A stretch of 64,000 nucleotides of DNA from Streptomyces sp. T12. GTDB taxonomy: Bacteria > Actinomycetota > Actinomycetes > Streptomycetales > Streptomycetaceae. The notes under the pieces were generated by a model, which had not been told where the DNA came from, made no database searches, and saw only the letters and a program-made list of their open reading frames with translations. Positions 44,505-53,286 of this stretch are shown here, piece by piece (positions within the stretch are counted from its first letter, which is position 1; each line of letters opens with the position of its first letter). The position numbers were made by a program, and so were the translations under genes. Where the stretch lies: contig NZ_CP117866.1 of assembly GCF_028736035.1 (NCBI RefSeq), forward strand, positions 3,844,001 to 3,908,000. The letters run 5' to 3'.

Positions 44505-45095
44505 ATGCGCCGCGCCTTGATCGTCGTAGATGTGCAGAACGACTTCTGCGAGGGGGGCAGCCTCGCGGTGCCCGGCGGTGCCGACGTGGCCGCCGCCGTC
44601 ACCGAGCTGATCGGGCAGGCGGCCGGGTCCGGCTACCAGCACGTCGTGGCCACCCGCGACCACCACATCGCGCCCGGCGGCCACTTCTCCACGAACCCCG
44701 ACTTCGCCCACTCCTGGCCCGCGCACTGCGTCGCCGGCACGGAGGGGGTCGGCTTCCACCCGAACTTCGCCCCGGCCGTCGCCTCCGGCGCGGTCGACGC
44801 CGTGTTCGACAAGGGGGCGTACACGGCGGCCTACAGCGGGTTCGAGGGGGCCGACGAGAACGGGGTGAGGCTGGCGGACTGGCTGCGGGCCAGGGAGGTC
44901 TCGGAGGTGGACGTGGTGGGGATCGCCACGGACCACTGCGTGCGCGCCACCGCGCTGGACGCCGCGAGGGAGGGCTTCCGTACGCAGGTGCTGCTGGACC
45001 TGACCGCCGGGGTGGCCTCGGAGACCACGGAGCGCGCGCTGGAGGAGCTGCGCGAGGCGGGGGTCGAGCTGTCCGGGAAGCCGGTCGTCGCGTAG
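44505..45095 (+). CDS. pncA: Nicotinamidase
   Basis: 196 aa, isochorismatase-like cysteine hydrolase. Catalytic triad Asp9 (VVDVQNDF), Lys near residue 103 (FDKGAY) and Cys145 (ATDHCVRATA); metal site in TRDHHIAPGGHF. Deamidates nicotinamide to nicotinate, the substrate of PncB. Starts 136 bp after pncB, probably the same NAD-salvage group. Confidence 0.93.
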   Translation: MRRALIVVDVQNDFCEGGSLAVPGGADVAAAVTELIGQAAGSGYQHVVATRDHHIAPGGHFSTNPDFAHSWPAHCVAGTEGVGFHPNFAPAVASGAVDAVFDKGAYTAAYSGFEGADENGVRLADWLRAREVSEVDVVGIATDHCVRATALDAAREGFRTQVLLDLTAGVASETTERALEELREAGVELSGKPVVA

Positions 45096-45107
45096 CGCTC
45101 CGCCGCA

Positions 45108-45149
45108 CGCTCCGCGGGGGTGCCGCCTAGCGCTCCGCGGGGGTGCCGC
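45108..45149 (+). repeat. 19-bp direct repeat
   Basis: CGCTCCGCGGGGGTGCCGC at 45108-45126 and 45131-45149, 4 bp apart, just after pncA. Confidence 0.8.
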
Positions 45150-45177
45150 GATGGGCCGTCGGGCGGCTGCCGCGCCG

Positions 45178-45212
45178 TGGGGGCTGGTCGCGCAGTTCTC
45201 CGCGCCCCTTTA
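45178..45212. repeat. Common Streptomyces intergenic repeat
   Basis: TGGGGGCTGGTCGCGCAGTT followed by CTCCGCGCCCC. The GGGGCTGGTCGCGCAGTTCC / CGCGCCCC element recurs in many Streptomyces chromosomes as a partly palindromic, REP-like intergenic sequence (from memory). Here it abuts the stop of the next gene. Confidence 0.6.
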
Positions 45213-45554
45213 GGGCGTTGTCGCTGGGCGTCTCAAGAGGGCTCTGATCGGGTGCCACAGCTCCTGGGCGAGTTCCGGGCCCATGGCGACACCGTTGTCA
45301 GGGGCCGTTCGCCATATCAGGCCGTCGGGGTGGTGCAGGACCGCCGTGATCTCGTCCGGGGTCGGCGGGGCGGCGTTGCCGCGCAGGTAGACCGCCCGCA
45401 TGCCCAGGTTGCGGAGCCTGGTCAGGGCTCGGGCGCGGTTCTGGGCGTGGACGAGGACACGGACGCAGCCCGTGCCCTGGGCGGTGGGTCTGGGCAGGTT
45501 CAGCGCCACCACCACGCTGCCGGTCGGCAGCTTGCAGAAACCTCCTGCGGCCAT
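45210..45554 (-). CDS. Conserved protein of unknown function
   Basis: 114 aa, soluble. Start MAAGGFCKLPTGSVVVALNLPRP, then VHAQNRARALTRLRNLGMRAVYLRGNAAPPTPDEITAVLHHPDGLIWR and a C-terminal LAQELWHPIRALL. No family recognised; it reads as a genuine coding region by codon use. It is downstream of, and convergent with, pncA. Confidence 0.65.
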   Translation of the reverse strand: MAAGGFCKLPTGSVVVALNLPRPTAQGTGCVRVLVHAQNRARALTRLRNLGMRAVYLRGNAAPPTPDEITAVLHHPDGLIWRTAPDNGVAMGPELAQELWHPIRALLRRPATTP

Positions 45555-45578
45555 GCGGTCACACCCCCGTGCGAGTCG

Positions 45579-45632
45579 GTGTCAGGATCGAGGTCAGGGT
45601 CAGGGTCAGGGTCGGCGTCGGTGCCGGTGTCA
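45579..45632. repeat. GGTCAG/GGTGTC hexamer-rich stretch
   Basis: Copies of (A/C)GGGTC and related hexamers (GGTCAGGGTCAGGGTC) upstream of the 114-aa gene, another short repeat tract in an intergenic gap. Confidence 0.65.
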
Positions 45633-45723
45633 ATAACGGAAGCACAGGGTGCACCTAAACACGATCGGCGGCAACCCGCCAGGGGGCTGCCGCCGATAGC
45701 GCTCTGACCTGCGAAAATGCTGC

Positions 45724-48072
45724 TTACTTCACCGCAGCGCCGACCTCGACCGTGATCGTCGAGCCGTCCGAGGCCTCCTTGATGATCTTGATCTTGGTGT
45801 TGGTGTCAGTGATCTTGACGCCCGCGGTCGGGGTCGCCGCGTCGTAGTACGTGTTGGTCCGGTCGTTGAAGACCGGCACCCCCGCACGCGACGGAATCCG
45901 GGTCGCGACGTCCGCGTTGTGCAGCGTCATGCCGTCCGTGCGGAACCGGCTGAACGGCGCGTCGTAGGACTGGATGCGGTTGCGCATCAGCGTGCCGTCG
46001 GCCCACTTCAGCGGAGTCGGGTGGGAGTCCACCGGGAGGATCAGGCCGACACCCTCGTGCTTGCTGGTGTTGTTGTCCGCCTGGGAGGTGTCCCACTTCC
46101 AGATCAACAGGCCGTTCTGGTACGCGTAGTGCTCCACCCAGTCCGGACGGGTCTGCGAGAAGCCGTAGTTGTACGGGCCGACCTTCAGGGTCTTGTCGTA
46201 CGACACGTACTGGCGGTTCTCGGCGATGTAGTACTGCGCGTAGTCGTCCGTGATGGACCCGCCGATGCGCTTGAAGCCCTTCGTCGCCCAAGCGGCGTCC
46301 GCGCTCTCGGCGTTGTCGGAGAACAGGGCCGTGCCGTCGGCGGTCACGGTGATCTCGTCGGCCGCGAAGCCCTTCTGGGCCACGCCGCCGTCCGTCTGGT
46401 AGCGGAAGCGCAGGTCGATCTTCTTGCCGGCGTAGGTGTCGAGCGGGAACACCAGCTTCTTGTAGGCGTCCACCGTGCCGGTGAGCGCGGGCTTGCCGCT
46501 GGCGTCGCGCGGGAGGGCCGCACCGTCCACCGTGCCGTCGACCGCCGTCCAGTTGGCGCCGCCGTCGGTCGAGACCTCGGTGTAGAGGTAGTCGAACTCG
46601 GCCTCGATGTCGTACCAGCCGTCAAGGGTCAGGGAGGCGGAGGACTTGCCCGTGAGGTCCACGGAACGGGTCAGCGTGTTGGCGAGGTTGTCGCCGCTGC
46701 CGCTCCACCACTGGTTCGCGCCCTGCGCCGGCTTGACGATCTCGGTGGTGACCTTCTTCTTCGGCAGCTCGACCACGAGGGCCTGCTTGTGCCGGGTGTT
46801 GTACTCGGCCACGCCCAGCTTGTGCTCGGACTCCGTCGCGGCCTTCGCCTTGTCGTAGTTCAGCCAGCCCAGCTGGAGCTTGTCCCAGGCGGTCATGTCG
46901 CCGGGCAGGTCACCGATCTCCTTCTTGCCGGTGCCGAGCCAGGAACCGGAGGACATCAGGGTCCAGAAGCCGGTGGAGTTCTCGCCGCCGGAGGTGTCGT
47001 AGTGGTCCGGCAGACCGAGGTCGTGGCCGTACTCATGGGCGAAGACGCCGAGTCCGCCGTTCTCCGGCTGGACGGTGTAGTCGCCGACCCAGATGCCGGT
47101 GGAGCCGATCTGCGCGCCGCCCAGCTTGTTGTCCGCGGGGCCGGTGGCACCCGTGTCGGTGCCGAACGCGTACCAGCGGTGGGCCCAGATCGCGTCGGTG
47201 CCCTGCGCGCCGCCGCCCGCGGACTCGTCCTCACCGGCGTGCACGACCTGGAAGTGGTCGATGTAGCCGTCGGCCTCGTTGAAGTTGCCGTCGCCGTCGA
47301 AGTCGTAGCGGTCCCACTGATCGAACTTCGCCACGTCCGCCTTGATCTCGGCGTCGGTCTTCCCAGCTGCCTTCTGCTGGGCGACCCACGCGTTCAGACC
47401 GTCGCTGACGACGTTCCAGACGCTGGAGCAGTTGGTCTGGCCGCAGGCGTTGTTGCCGTAACGGGCCTCGTTGTAGGGGACCTTGACCCAGTCGGCGACC
47501 TCGCCCTCGACCGAGTAGCGGCCCGAGGACTGCTTCTCGTAGTACTTCTTCATCGACTCGACGTTCTTGCCGGTGCCGAAGTAGAGGTCCTGGAAGTGCT
47601 TCTGGTTGTAGTCCGCCTGCCAGGCGGTCGAGTTGTCCTTGGCGCGGTCGGGCTCGGCTATCTGGTTGTGGGCCGGGCCGGGCGTGCCGCCGAACTCGCT
47701 GATCTGGTCGCCGAACTCGACCAGGATCGTGAATATCTTGTCGGTCTTCTCGCGGCCCAGCTCGACGTACTTGCTGTCGCCCTTCTTGCTCTTGAGCTCG
47801 ACGACCTGCGAGCCCGCGCGCTCCTTCACCTTGGCCTTGCCGGATATGACCTGGTTCAGGGCTTCTTCGCGCTGGGCCTCCTGGGTCTTGCTCAGGGGGC
47901 CGTCCAGGTCGTGGTCGGCGTGAGTGTGCTCCGCCGGGTCGTGCCGCTCCACGGATGCCGCCGAGGTGTCTTCGCCGGCCTGCGCCACCGCGTAGGTCGA
48001 GCCCGTCGCCGCGGCCGCCGCGAGCGCGACGGCGGTTGCCGTCGCTCTGAACGTCCAGGGTCTGCTGGTCAC
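45724..48072 (-). CDS. Secreted M6 metalloprotease (immune inhibitor A type)
   Basis: 782 aa. Signal peptide (RATATAVALAAAAATGSTYAVAQA), a propeptide, then the catalytic domain with zinc motif HEYGHDLGLPD near residue 347 and the Met-turn region LMSSGSW. Calcium-type DFDGDGNFNEADGYIDHF precedes it. C-terminal beta-rich domains follow, ending VEVGAAVK. M6/InhA enzymes are broad extracellular proteases. The GTG at 48072 has GAGGAAG upstream. Long upstream gap suggests regulated expression. Confidence 0.9.
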   Translation of the reverse strand: MTSRPWTFRATATAVALAAAAATGSTYAVAQAGEDTSAASVERHDPAEHTHADHDLDGPLSKTQEAQREEALNQVISGKAKVKERAGSQVVELKSKKGDSKYVELGREKTDKIFTILVEFGDQISEFGGTPGPAHNQIAEPDRAKDNSTAWQADYNQKHFQDLYFGTGKNVESMKKYYEKQSSGRYSVEGEVADWVKVPYNEARYGNNACGQTNCSSVWNVVSDGLNAWVAQQKAAGKTDAEIKADVAKFDQWDRYDFDGDGNFNEADGYIDHFQVVHAGEDESAGGGAQGTDAIWAHRWYAFGTDTGATGPADNKLGGAQIGSTGIWVGDYTVQPENGGLGVFAHEYGHDLGLPDHYDTSGGENSTGFWTLMSSGSWLGTGKKEIGDLPGDMTAWDKLQLGWLNYDKAKAATESEHKLGVAEYNTRHKQALVVELPKKKVTTEIVKPAQGANQWWSGSGDNLANTLTRSVDLTGKSSASLTLDGWYDIEAEFDYLYTEVSTDGGANWTAVDGTVDGAALPRDASGKPALTGTVDAYKKLVFPLDTYAGKKIDLRFRYQTDGGVAQKGFAADEITVTADGTALFSDNAESADAAWATKGFKRIGGSITDDYAQYYIAENRQYVSYDKTLKVGPYNYGFSQTRPDWVEHYAYQNGLLIWKWDTSQADNNTSKHEGVGLILPVDSHPTPLKWADGTLMRNRIQSYDAPFSRFRTDGMTLHNADVATRIPSRAGVPVFNDRTNTYYDAATPTAGVKITDTNTKIKIIKEASDGSTITVEVGAAVK

Positions 48073-48462
48073 TTGCTTCCTCCCCCGCGTCCGGGCGCAC
48101 GGAGGGAAGGTCCTGGTCATGGAGGTTCCGCGCGCACCTGATCAACGCGTGTAGTCAAGTGACGACATTTGACTAGAGGTTAAGCAGAAAAGACAGACCT
48201 TGACTTGCACACCTCAATTGCACTATGCGGAGTCGATGTTCATTTAACGAACAACGATCTTTGACCAACGGGCGCGTGCCCCCGTCCACTTGGTGGACGG
48301 CATGACTCCGTGCGCCCCCTGTGCACCGGCACTGTTGGTTAGGTCACGCTTACGGTTTGTTCCCCTCGGGCATGCACGCGGTTAGAGTCGGATGGCGGAA
48401 CGCCCGGACGTCGGCGGAAAGCCAGGCCGAAACCCCCGTGCACCCCCGATTCCGAGGACACG
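48073..48462. promoter_or_regulatory. 390-bp A+T-richer region between divergent genes
   Basis: Carries promoters for the M6 protease (left) and the 87-aa membrane protein (right). Much less G+C rich than its flanks at 48140-48260. Two inverted repeats: GTTC..GAAC at about 48238 and CCGTCCAC-TTG-GTGGACGG at 48282-48300, an 8-bp hairpin. Which protein binds them is unknown. Confidence 0.5.
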
Positions 48463-48726
48463 ATGATCATGCCTCGTCCGACTGCCGCACAGCTCTCCTA
48501 CGGCTCGTGCACCGTGATCTTCTCGACGCTCGCCATGCTGCTGCTGTCCCAGACGAGTTCGGGCGTGGGGATCGCGGTCATCGCCGTCTCGGCACTCATG
48601 CTCGGGCTGCTGGTCGCCATGACGGTGCCCATGCCCAAGAAGCCCCGCGTGGTGGCGGTGCGCAGGCCCAAGCCCGTAGGCGCGGAACGGGAACAGACCG
48701 AAGAACCGGTGCTGACGCGCCCCTGA
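48463..48726 (+). CDS. Small membrane protein
   Basis: 87 aa. Two membrane helices (YGSCTVIFSTLAMLLLSQ and VGIAVIAVSALMLGLLVAMTV) and a basic then acidic C-terminal tail (RRPKPVGAEREQTEEPV). The ATG at 48463 has GAGGA upstream. Function unknown; conserved small proteins of this type occur in Streptomyces. Confidence 0.7.
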   Translation: MIMPRPTAAQLSYGSCTVIFSTLAMLLLSQTSSGVGIAVIAVSALMLGLLVAMTVPMPKKPRVVAVRRPKPVGAEREQTEEPVLTRP

Positions 48727-48753
48727 CGCATCTCAGGTGTTCCCTGACCCGCC

Positions 48754-49407
48754 TCAGGTGTTGGTGCTGACCACCACCGTCTTCGCCGCCTTGTCATGCA
48801 GGCCCTGCTTGTAGGGCCGGTCGAAGAAGCTCCAGCCGCCGCAGATCGCGGTCCAGATGCAGGCGCAGCAGAACGCGAACGGGATCCACAGCACCGCCGC
48901 CCGGATCAGCGCGGTCTGCACGGACGGCGTGGCCCCGTTGTCGAGGTTGGCCACCCGCATGTTGAGCAGCTTCTTGCCGAGCGTCTGCCCCGTGCTGACG
49001 GTCATGAAGGTGTCGTAGCCGATGAAGAGCAGGGCGGCGACCAGCGACTGCACGAAGGACTTGCCGTACTCCACCTCGTCGGCGTCCACGTCGTACTCGG
49101 TGACGCCGAAGCCCCAGGTGAGCAGCCAGACCACGATGCCGACCAGGATCATGTCGATGATGCGCGCGAGCGTGCGCTTGCCGCTGTCGGCGAGCGGCGG
49201 CATCCCGGCGAGCGGGTCGGTGGGGTAACCGCCGCCGCCGTACGGGTCCCCGCCGTAGGGGCCGCCGCCGGAGGGGGGCGGCGGACCGCCGTACGGCGGC
49301 TGTTGGCCGTACGGCGAGCCCGGGCCCTCGGACGACGGGGGCTGCTTCCTGAACGGGTCGTCTTCCGGGGGCTGCTGACCGGAGCCGGGAGGCGGTTCAC
49401 TGCTCAT
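48754..49407 (-). CDS. RDD-family membrane protein
   Basis: 217 aa. N-terminal ~70 residues are Pro/Gly/Tyr rich (SPYGQQPPYGGPPP), followed by the RDD domain with RTLARIIDMILVGIVVWLL (R..D), GQTLGKKLLNMRV and ALIRAAVLWIPF, and 4 membrane helices ending HDKAAKTVVV. RDD proteins are proposed transporters or channels. A similar gene is 89 bp upstream. Confidence 0.85.
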   Translation of the reverse strand: MSSEPPPGSGQQPPEDDPFRKQPPSSEGPGSPYGQQPPYGGPPPPSGGGPYGGDPYGGGGYPTDPLAGMPPLADSGKRTLARIIDMILVGIVVWLLTWGFGVTEYDVDADEVEYGKSFVQSLVAALLFIGYDTFMTVSTGQTLGKKLLNMRVANLDNGATPSVQTALIRAAVLWIPFAFCCACIWTAICGGWSFFDRPYKQGLHDKAAKTVVVSTNT

Positions 49408-49496
49408 GGCCCGAGTCGACCGCGAACCCCCCGGCTTCGCATCCGGCGCGGGGCCGTCCGGAGTACGGAATCCTCCGGGCCGTTTGCCGTATGCGG

Positions 49497-51086
49497 TCAG
49501 CCCGCGACGAACGTACGCGCCGCCTTGTCGTGCCAGCACTGGTGCCACGGCCGGTCGAACACGCACCACAGCACGCCGACGACTCCGATGCCGAGCAGGC
49601 CGGGGATGCTGTAGACGAGCCAGCGGCGCAGTGCGGGACCGAACGTCGGAGGCTCGTGGGCCTCGATGTCCCGCACCTCCAGACCGAGCACCTTCTTGCC
49701 CAGCGTGCGGCCCCACTTGACGGTGGGCACGACCTCGTAGACGAGCCCGAACAGGAGCAGGACGGCCAGGACGATGCCGAGATACGCCGAGGTCGTGCCG
49801 TCCAGCAGCCAGACGGTGACCGTCTCGCCGGAGAGCTTGGCGGCGTCGATCTTGTCGTTGACGTGGTCGAGCGCCTGGGTGCCCAGCGGTACGGCGGCCA
49901 CCGCGGTGACGGCGGCCAGTACGACGGTGTCCAGCAGCCGCGCGGCCAGCCGCTTGCCGAGGCCGGCGGGGCGGGCGGCGGCCTGGCGCATGGCGGCCGC
50001 CTGGAAGATGTCCTCGACCGGGGGCTTCCAGGGGGCGACCGGCTGGTCGTCGCCGGACGGTCCCGCGAGCCGGTGGACCTGCTGCGCCCAGGAGGACTGG
50101 CCGCCACCGGCACCGGAGCTCATGGGCGTGCCGGACGCCGCGGCCGCGGACTGGGGGCCGGACTGCTGGGGGACGGTCGGTGCGGCCTGCTGCGGGCCGG
50201 AGAGGGCCGCGGGGGCGGCGCCGGCCGCCTGGGCGGCAGCCCCGGCCTGAGCGCCCGCCTGAGGCTGTCCCTGGGCCTGCCCCTGGGCCACCGCGGCGCG
50301 CTCGGCGGCAGCCTTCCCAGCGCCGAAGCCGGGGCCCTGCGGGGCGCCGGCCGCCGAGGGGTGGTGGGCATCCGGATGTGCGGCGCCCGAGCCGGCGGAC
50401 GCGCCCGTGCTCCCGGCCTGCGCCCCGGCCGCCCCGCCCTGCTGCGGCGTGCGCGGGGACAGCGCGCGGATGGCCATGGTGCCGTCGACGGGCGCCGAGC
50501 CGGCGGGGTTCGGGATGTGGGGAGCGGCCTGCCCCGGGGCGCCGGAGGACGGCGCTCCCCCGGCCTCCGCGACCGGCCGGCGGATCATGAACGTGTCACC
50601 GGAGGCGACGCCCGCGTCCGGCTCGGCGGGCGGGGCGGAGGCGTGGCCGTCCGGGTGCCCGGGTCCGGCCGCCGCGCCCGGGTCCCTCGGGTCGGCGCCC
50701 TGCTGGGCGCCCCAGGAGACGCGGCGGTCCTGGTCGCCGCCGAAGCCGGACTGGTGGGCGGAGTCGGCGCCCCAGGCCGACGCCGGCTCGGGGCGGCTGC
50801 CGTGCTGGGCGTCTGCCTGCGGGGGCTCCTGGGCCGGGTCCTCGTCGAAGAAGTGCGGGCCCGTCTCCTCGACCGAGGCGGCCGGGGCGGCAGGGGCCGA
50901 CGTGGCCTGGCCCGGGTTCGCGCCGGGCGGCGGGGCGAGCGATTCGCCGTCCGTCGGCGCCGGACGGCTGGTGCCCGGCACCCAGGAGGCACCGTTCCAG
51001 TACCGGACATATCCAGGAATGGACGGGTCCGGGTAATACCCTTCGCGGGGCCTGTCGTCGCCTGGGGCCGGGGTTGGGGCGCTCAT
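49497..51086 (-). CDS. DUF2510-RDD membrane protein
   Basis: 529 aa. Residues ~15-45 are DUF2510 (GYYPDPSIPGYVRYWNGASWVPGT), followed by ~280 residues of Ala/Gly/Pro/Gln low-complexity linker (QGQAQGQPQAGAQAG), then an RDD domain (GKRLAARLLDTVVLAAVTAVAAV, GRTLGKKVLGLEV, HDKAARTFVAG). The RDD half parallels the next gene downstream, pointing to a tandem duplication with different N-termini. Function unknown. Confidence 0.85.
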   Translation of the reverse strand: MSAPTPAPGDDRPREGYYPDPSIPGYVRYWNGASWVPGTSRPAPTDGESLAPPPGANPGQATSAPAAPAASVEETGPHFFDEDPAQEPPQADAQHGSRPEPASAWGADSAHQSGFGGDQDRRVSWGAQQGADPRDPGAAAGPGHPDGHASAPPAEPDAGVASGDTFMIRRPVAEAGGAPSSGAPGQAAPHIPNPAGSAPVDGTMAIRALSPRTPQQGGAAGAQAGSTGASAGSGAAHPDAHHPSAAGAPQGPGFGAGKAAAERAAVAQGQAQGQPQAGAQAGAAAQAAGAAPAALSGPQQAAPTVPQQSGPQSAAAASGTPMSSGAGGGQSSWAQQVHRLAGPSGDDQPVAPWKPPVEDIFQAAAMRQAAARPAGLGKRLAARLLDTVVLAAVTAVAAVPLGTQALDHVNDKIDAAKLSGETVTVWLLDGTTSAYLGIVLAVLLLFGLVYEVVPTVKWGRTLGKKVLGLEVRDIEAHEPPTFGPALRRWLVYSIPGLLGIGVVGVLWCVFDRPWHQCWHDKAARTFVAG

Positions 51087-51348
51087 GTCCGTCGTCCGGT
51101 ATCTGCTCGAGGGTCGATTGGGGGCCTCCACATCTATCAGACCGGCGCAACAACCACCGCCAGTCCCGTAGGACCCGCTCCTTTCCGGGCAACCTCGTAC
51201 ACGTACTTCACATGTGCGGAACCGCTCCGGGAACAGGCCGGAAAAAAGTTCTGCGAACCCGCGTAATGATCCAGCCCTCTCCTCGCTCTCCACTCGTACG
51301 GGCCCGTCCGCAGGACCCGCACGCGTCACGAGAGAGGACACCCACGCC

Positions 51349-51762
51349 ATGCATCACACCGTCGTAGAGCGCGAACTGGAGCTCAAGCTCATCCTGTCGC
51401 CCGAGCGCCGCATCCCCGTCCCGGCGCGGCTGAGCTACCACAGCGACGATCCGTACGCCGTCCACGTCACCTTCCACATCAACTCCGAGCACCCCGTGTA
51501 CTGGACCTTCTCCCGCGATCTGCTGGTCGAGGGGGTGTTCCGGCCGTGTGGGCACGGGGACGTGCGGGTGTGGCCGACGAAGGTCGAGGGCCGCAGCGTC
51601 GTGCTCATGGGCCTGAGCTCGCCCGACGGGGACGCCCTGCTGGAGGCGCCGGCGGCGCAGGTGTCGGCCTGGCTGGAGCGGACGTTGCGGGTGGTTCCCC
51701 CGGGGGCCGAGGGCGAGCAGCTGGGGATCGACGACGCGCTCGACCAGTTGCTCGCCCAGTGA
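51349..51762 (+). CDS. ssgG: SsgA-like protein SsgG
   Basis: 137 aa. SALP signature: VERELELKLILSPERRIPVPARLSYHSDDPYAVHVTFHINSEHPVYWTFSRDLLVEGVF, GHGDVRVWP and VSAWLERTLRVVPPG. Named ssgG from its position between the RDD gene and the FAD oxidase near hpd, as in S. coelicolor. SsgG helps place septa correctly during sporulation of aerial hyphae. Confidence 0.88.
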   Translation: MHHTVVERELELKLILSPERRIPVPARLSYHSDDPYAVHVTFHINSEHPVYWTFSRDLLVEGVFRPCGHGDVRVWPTKVEGRSVVLMGLSSPDGDALLEAPAAQVSAWLERTLRVVPPGAEGEQLGIDDALDQLLAQ

Positions 51763-51785
51763 GCCGTACCGACCGGCGGGACGGA

Positions 51786-53186
51786 TCAGAACAGCTTGCC
51801 CGGATTCAGGATGCCCAGCGGGTCGAAGGCCTGCTTGATCGCCTGCTGCATCTCGATCCCCACCGGGCCGATCTCGCGCGCCAGCCACTCCTTCTTCAGG
51901 ACGCCCACGCCGTGCTCGCCGGTGATCGTGCCGCCGAGTTCCAGGCCGAGGGCCATGATCTCGTCGAAGGACTCGCGGGCGCGCCGGGACTCGTCGGGGT
52001 CGGCCGCGTCGAAGCACACGGTCGGGTGGGTGTTGCCGTCCCCGGCGTGCGCGACGACCCCGATGGTGAGCTGGTGCTTGTCGGCGATCCGCTCGACTCC
52101 TTCGATGAGGTCGCCGAGCCGGGACCGGGGCACGCACACGTCGTCGATCATCGTCACGCCCCGCACCGCTTCGAGCGCGGTGAGGGACAACCGCCGTGCC
52201 TGGAGGAGGAGTTCGGACTCGGCCGCGTCGTCCGCCGGGACCACCTGGGTGGCGCCGGCCGCCTCGCACAGCGCGCCGACGGCGGCGAGGTCGGGGGCGG
52301 GGTCCGGGGTGTCGAAGGCGGCGAGGAGGAGGGCCTCCGTCGTCTCCGGCAGTCCCATGTTCGCGATGTTGTTGACCGCTTTGACCGTCGTACGGTCCAT
52401 CAGTTCGAGCAGTGACGGGACGTGTCCGCCGGCCATGATCCGGCACACGGCGTCGCAGGCGGCGGCAGCGGACGCGAACTCGGCGGCGAGGACCAGCTGC
52501 TGCGGCGGCTGCGGCTTGAGCGCCAGGACGGCCCGTACGACGATGCCGAGCGAGCCCTCGGAGCCGACGAAGAGGCGGGTCAGGTCGTATCCCGCGACGC
52601 CCTTGGCCGTACGCCGGCCCGTGGACATCAGGCGTCCGTCGGCGAGGACGACGTCCAGGCCGAGGACGTACTCGGCCGTCACCCCGTACTTCACACAGCA
52701 CAGGCCGCCCGAGGCGGTGCCGATGTTGCCGCCGATCGTGCACATCTCCCAGCTGGAGGGGTCCGGCGGGTAGTAGAGGCCCTGTTCGCCCACCGCGCGG
52801 GAGAGGGCGGCGTTGATGACGCCGGGCTCGACGACCGCGATGCGGTCGACCGGGTTGATCTCCAGGATGCGGTCCATCTTGGTCAGGGACAGCACGATGC
52901 AGCCGTCGGAGGCGTTGGCCCCGCCCGACAGGCCCGTGCGGGCGCCCTGCGGGACGACGGGGACGCGCAGCTCGGTGGCGGTGCGCATGACGTGCTGGAC
53001 CTCTTCGACGGTGCGCGGCAGGACGACCACGGCGGGGGCGCCGGCCGGGCAGAAGCTGGCCATGTCGTTGGCGTAGGAGGCCGTGACGTCGGGGTCGGTC
53101 AGGACGGCCTCGGCAGGCAGACCCGCGAGCAGCCGCTCGGTGAGGTCACCCCGGGCCTGGTCGGGTGCGGCTTCGGTACGGCTCAT
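51786..53186 (-). CDS. FAD-linked oxidase, glycolate oxidase GlcD type
   Basis: 466 aa. FAD_binding_4 domain with VPVVPQGARTGLSGGANAS and TIGGNIGTASGGLCCVKYGVTAEYVLGLDVVLADG; C-terminal FAD-oxidase_C with HAGDGNTHPTV and GGTITGEHGVGVLKKEWL. Oxidises a 2-hydroxy acid such as glycolate or D-lactate; exact substrate not fixed. Convergent with ssgG (23 bp between stops). Confidence 0.88.
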   Translation of the reverse strand: MSRTEAAPDQARGDLTERLLAGLPAEAVLTDPDVTASYANDMASFCPAGAPAVVVLPRTVEEVQHVMRTATELRVPVVPQGARTGLSGGANASDGCIVLSLTKMDRILEINPVDRIAVVEPGVINAALSRAVGEQGLYYPPDPSSWEMCTIGGNIGTASGGLCCVKYGVTAEYVLGLDVVLADGRLMSTGRRTAKGVAGYDLTRLFVGSEGSLGIVVRAVLALKPQPPQQLVLAAEFASAAAACDAVCRIMAGGHVPSLLELMDRTTVKAVNNIANMGLPETTEALLLAAFDTPDPAPDLAAVGALCEAAGATQVVPADDAAESELLLQARRLSLTALEAVRGVTMIDDVCVPRSRLGDLIEGVERIADKHQLTIGVVAHAGDGNTHPTVCFDAADPDESRRARESFDEIMALGLELGGTITGEHGVGVLKKEWLAREIGPVGIEMQQAIKQAFDPLGILNPGKLF

Positions 53187-53286
53187 GATCACAGCGTGAC
53201 ACCCGGGGCCATCGGTGTGAACCCCACGTACGGCAGGCGGCGGCGGACGGGTGTGGTCGTCGTATTGACGCAAGGTTTCACGCACA

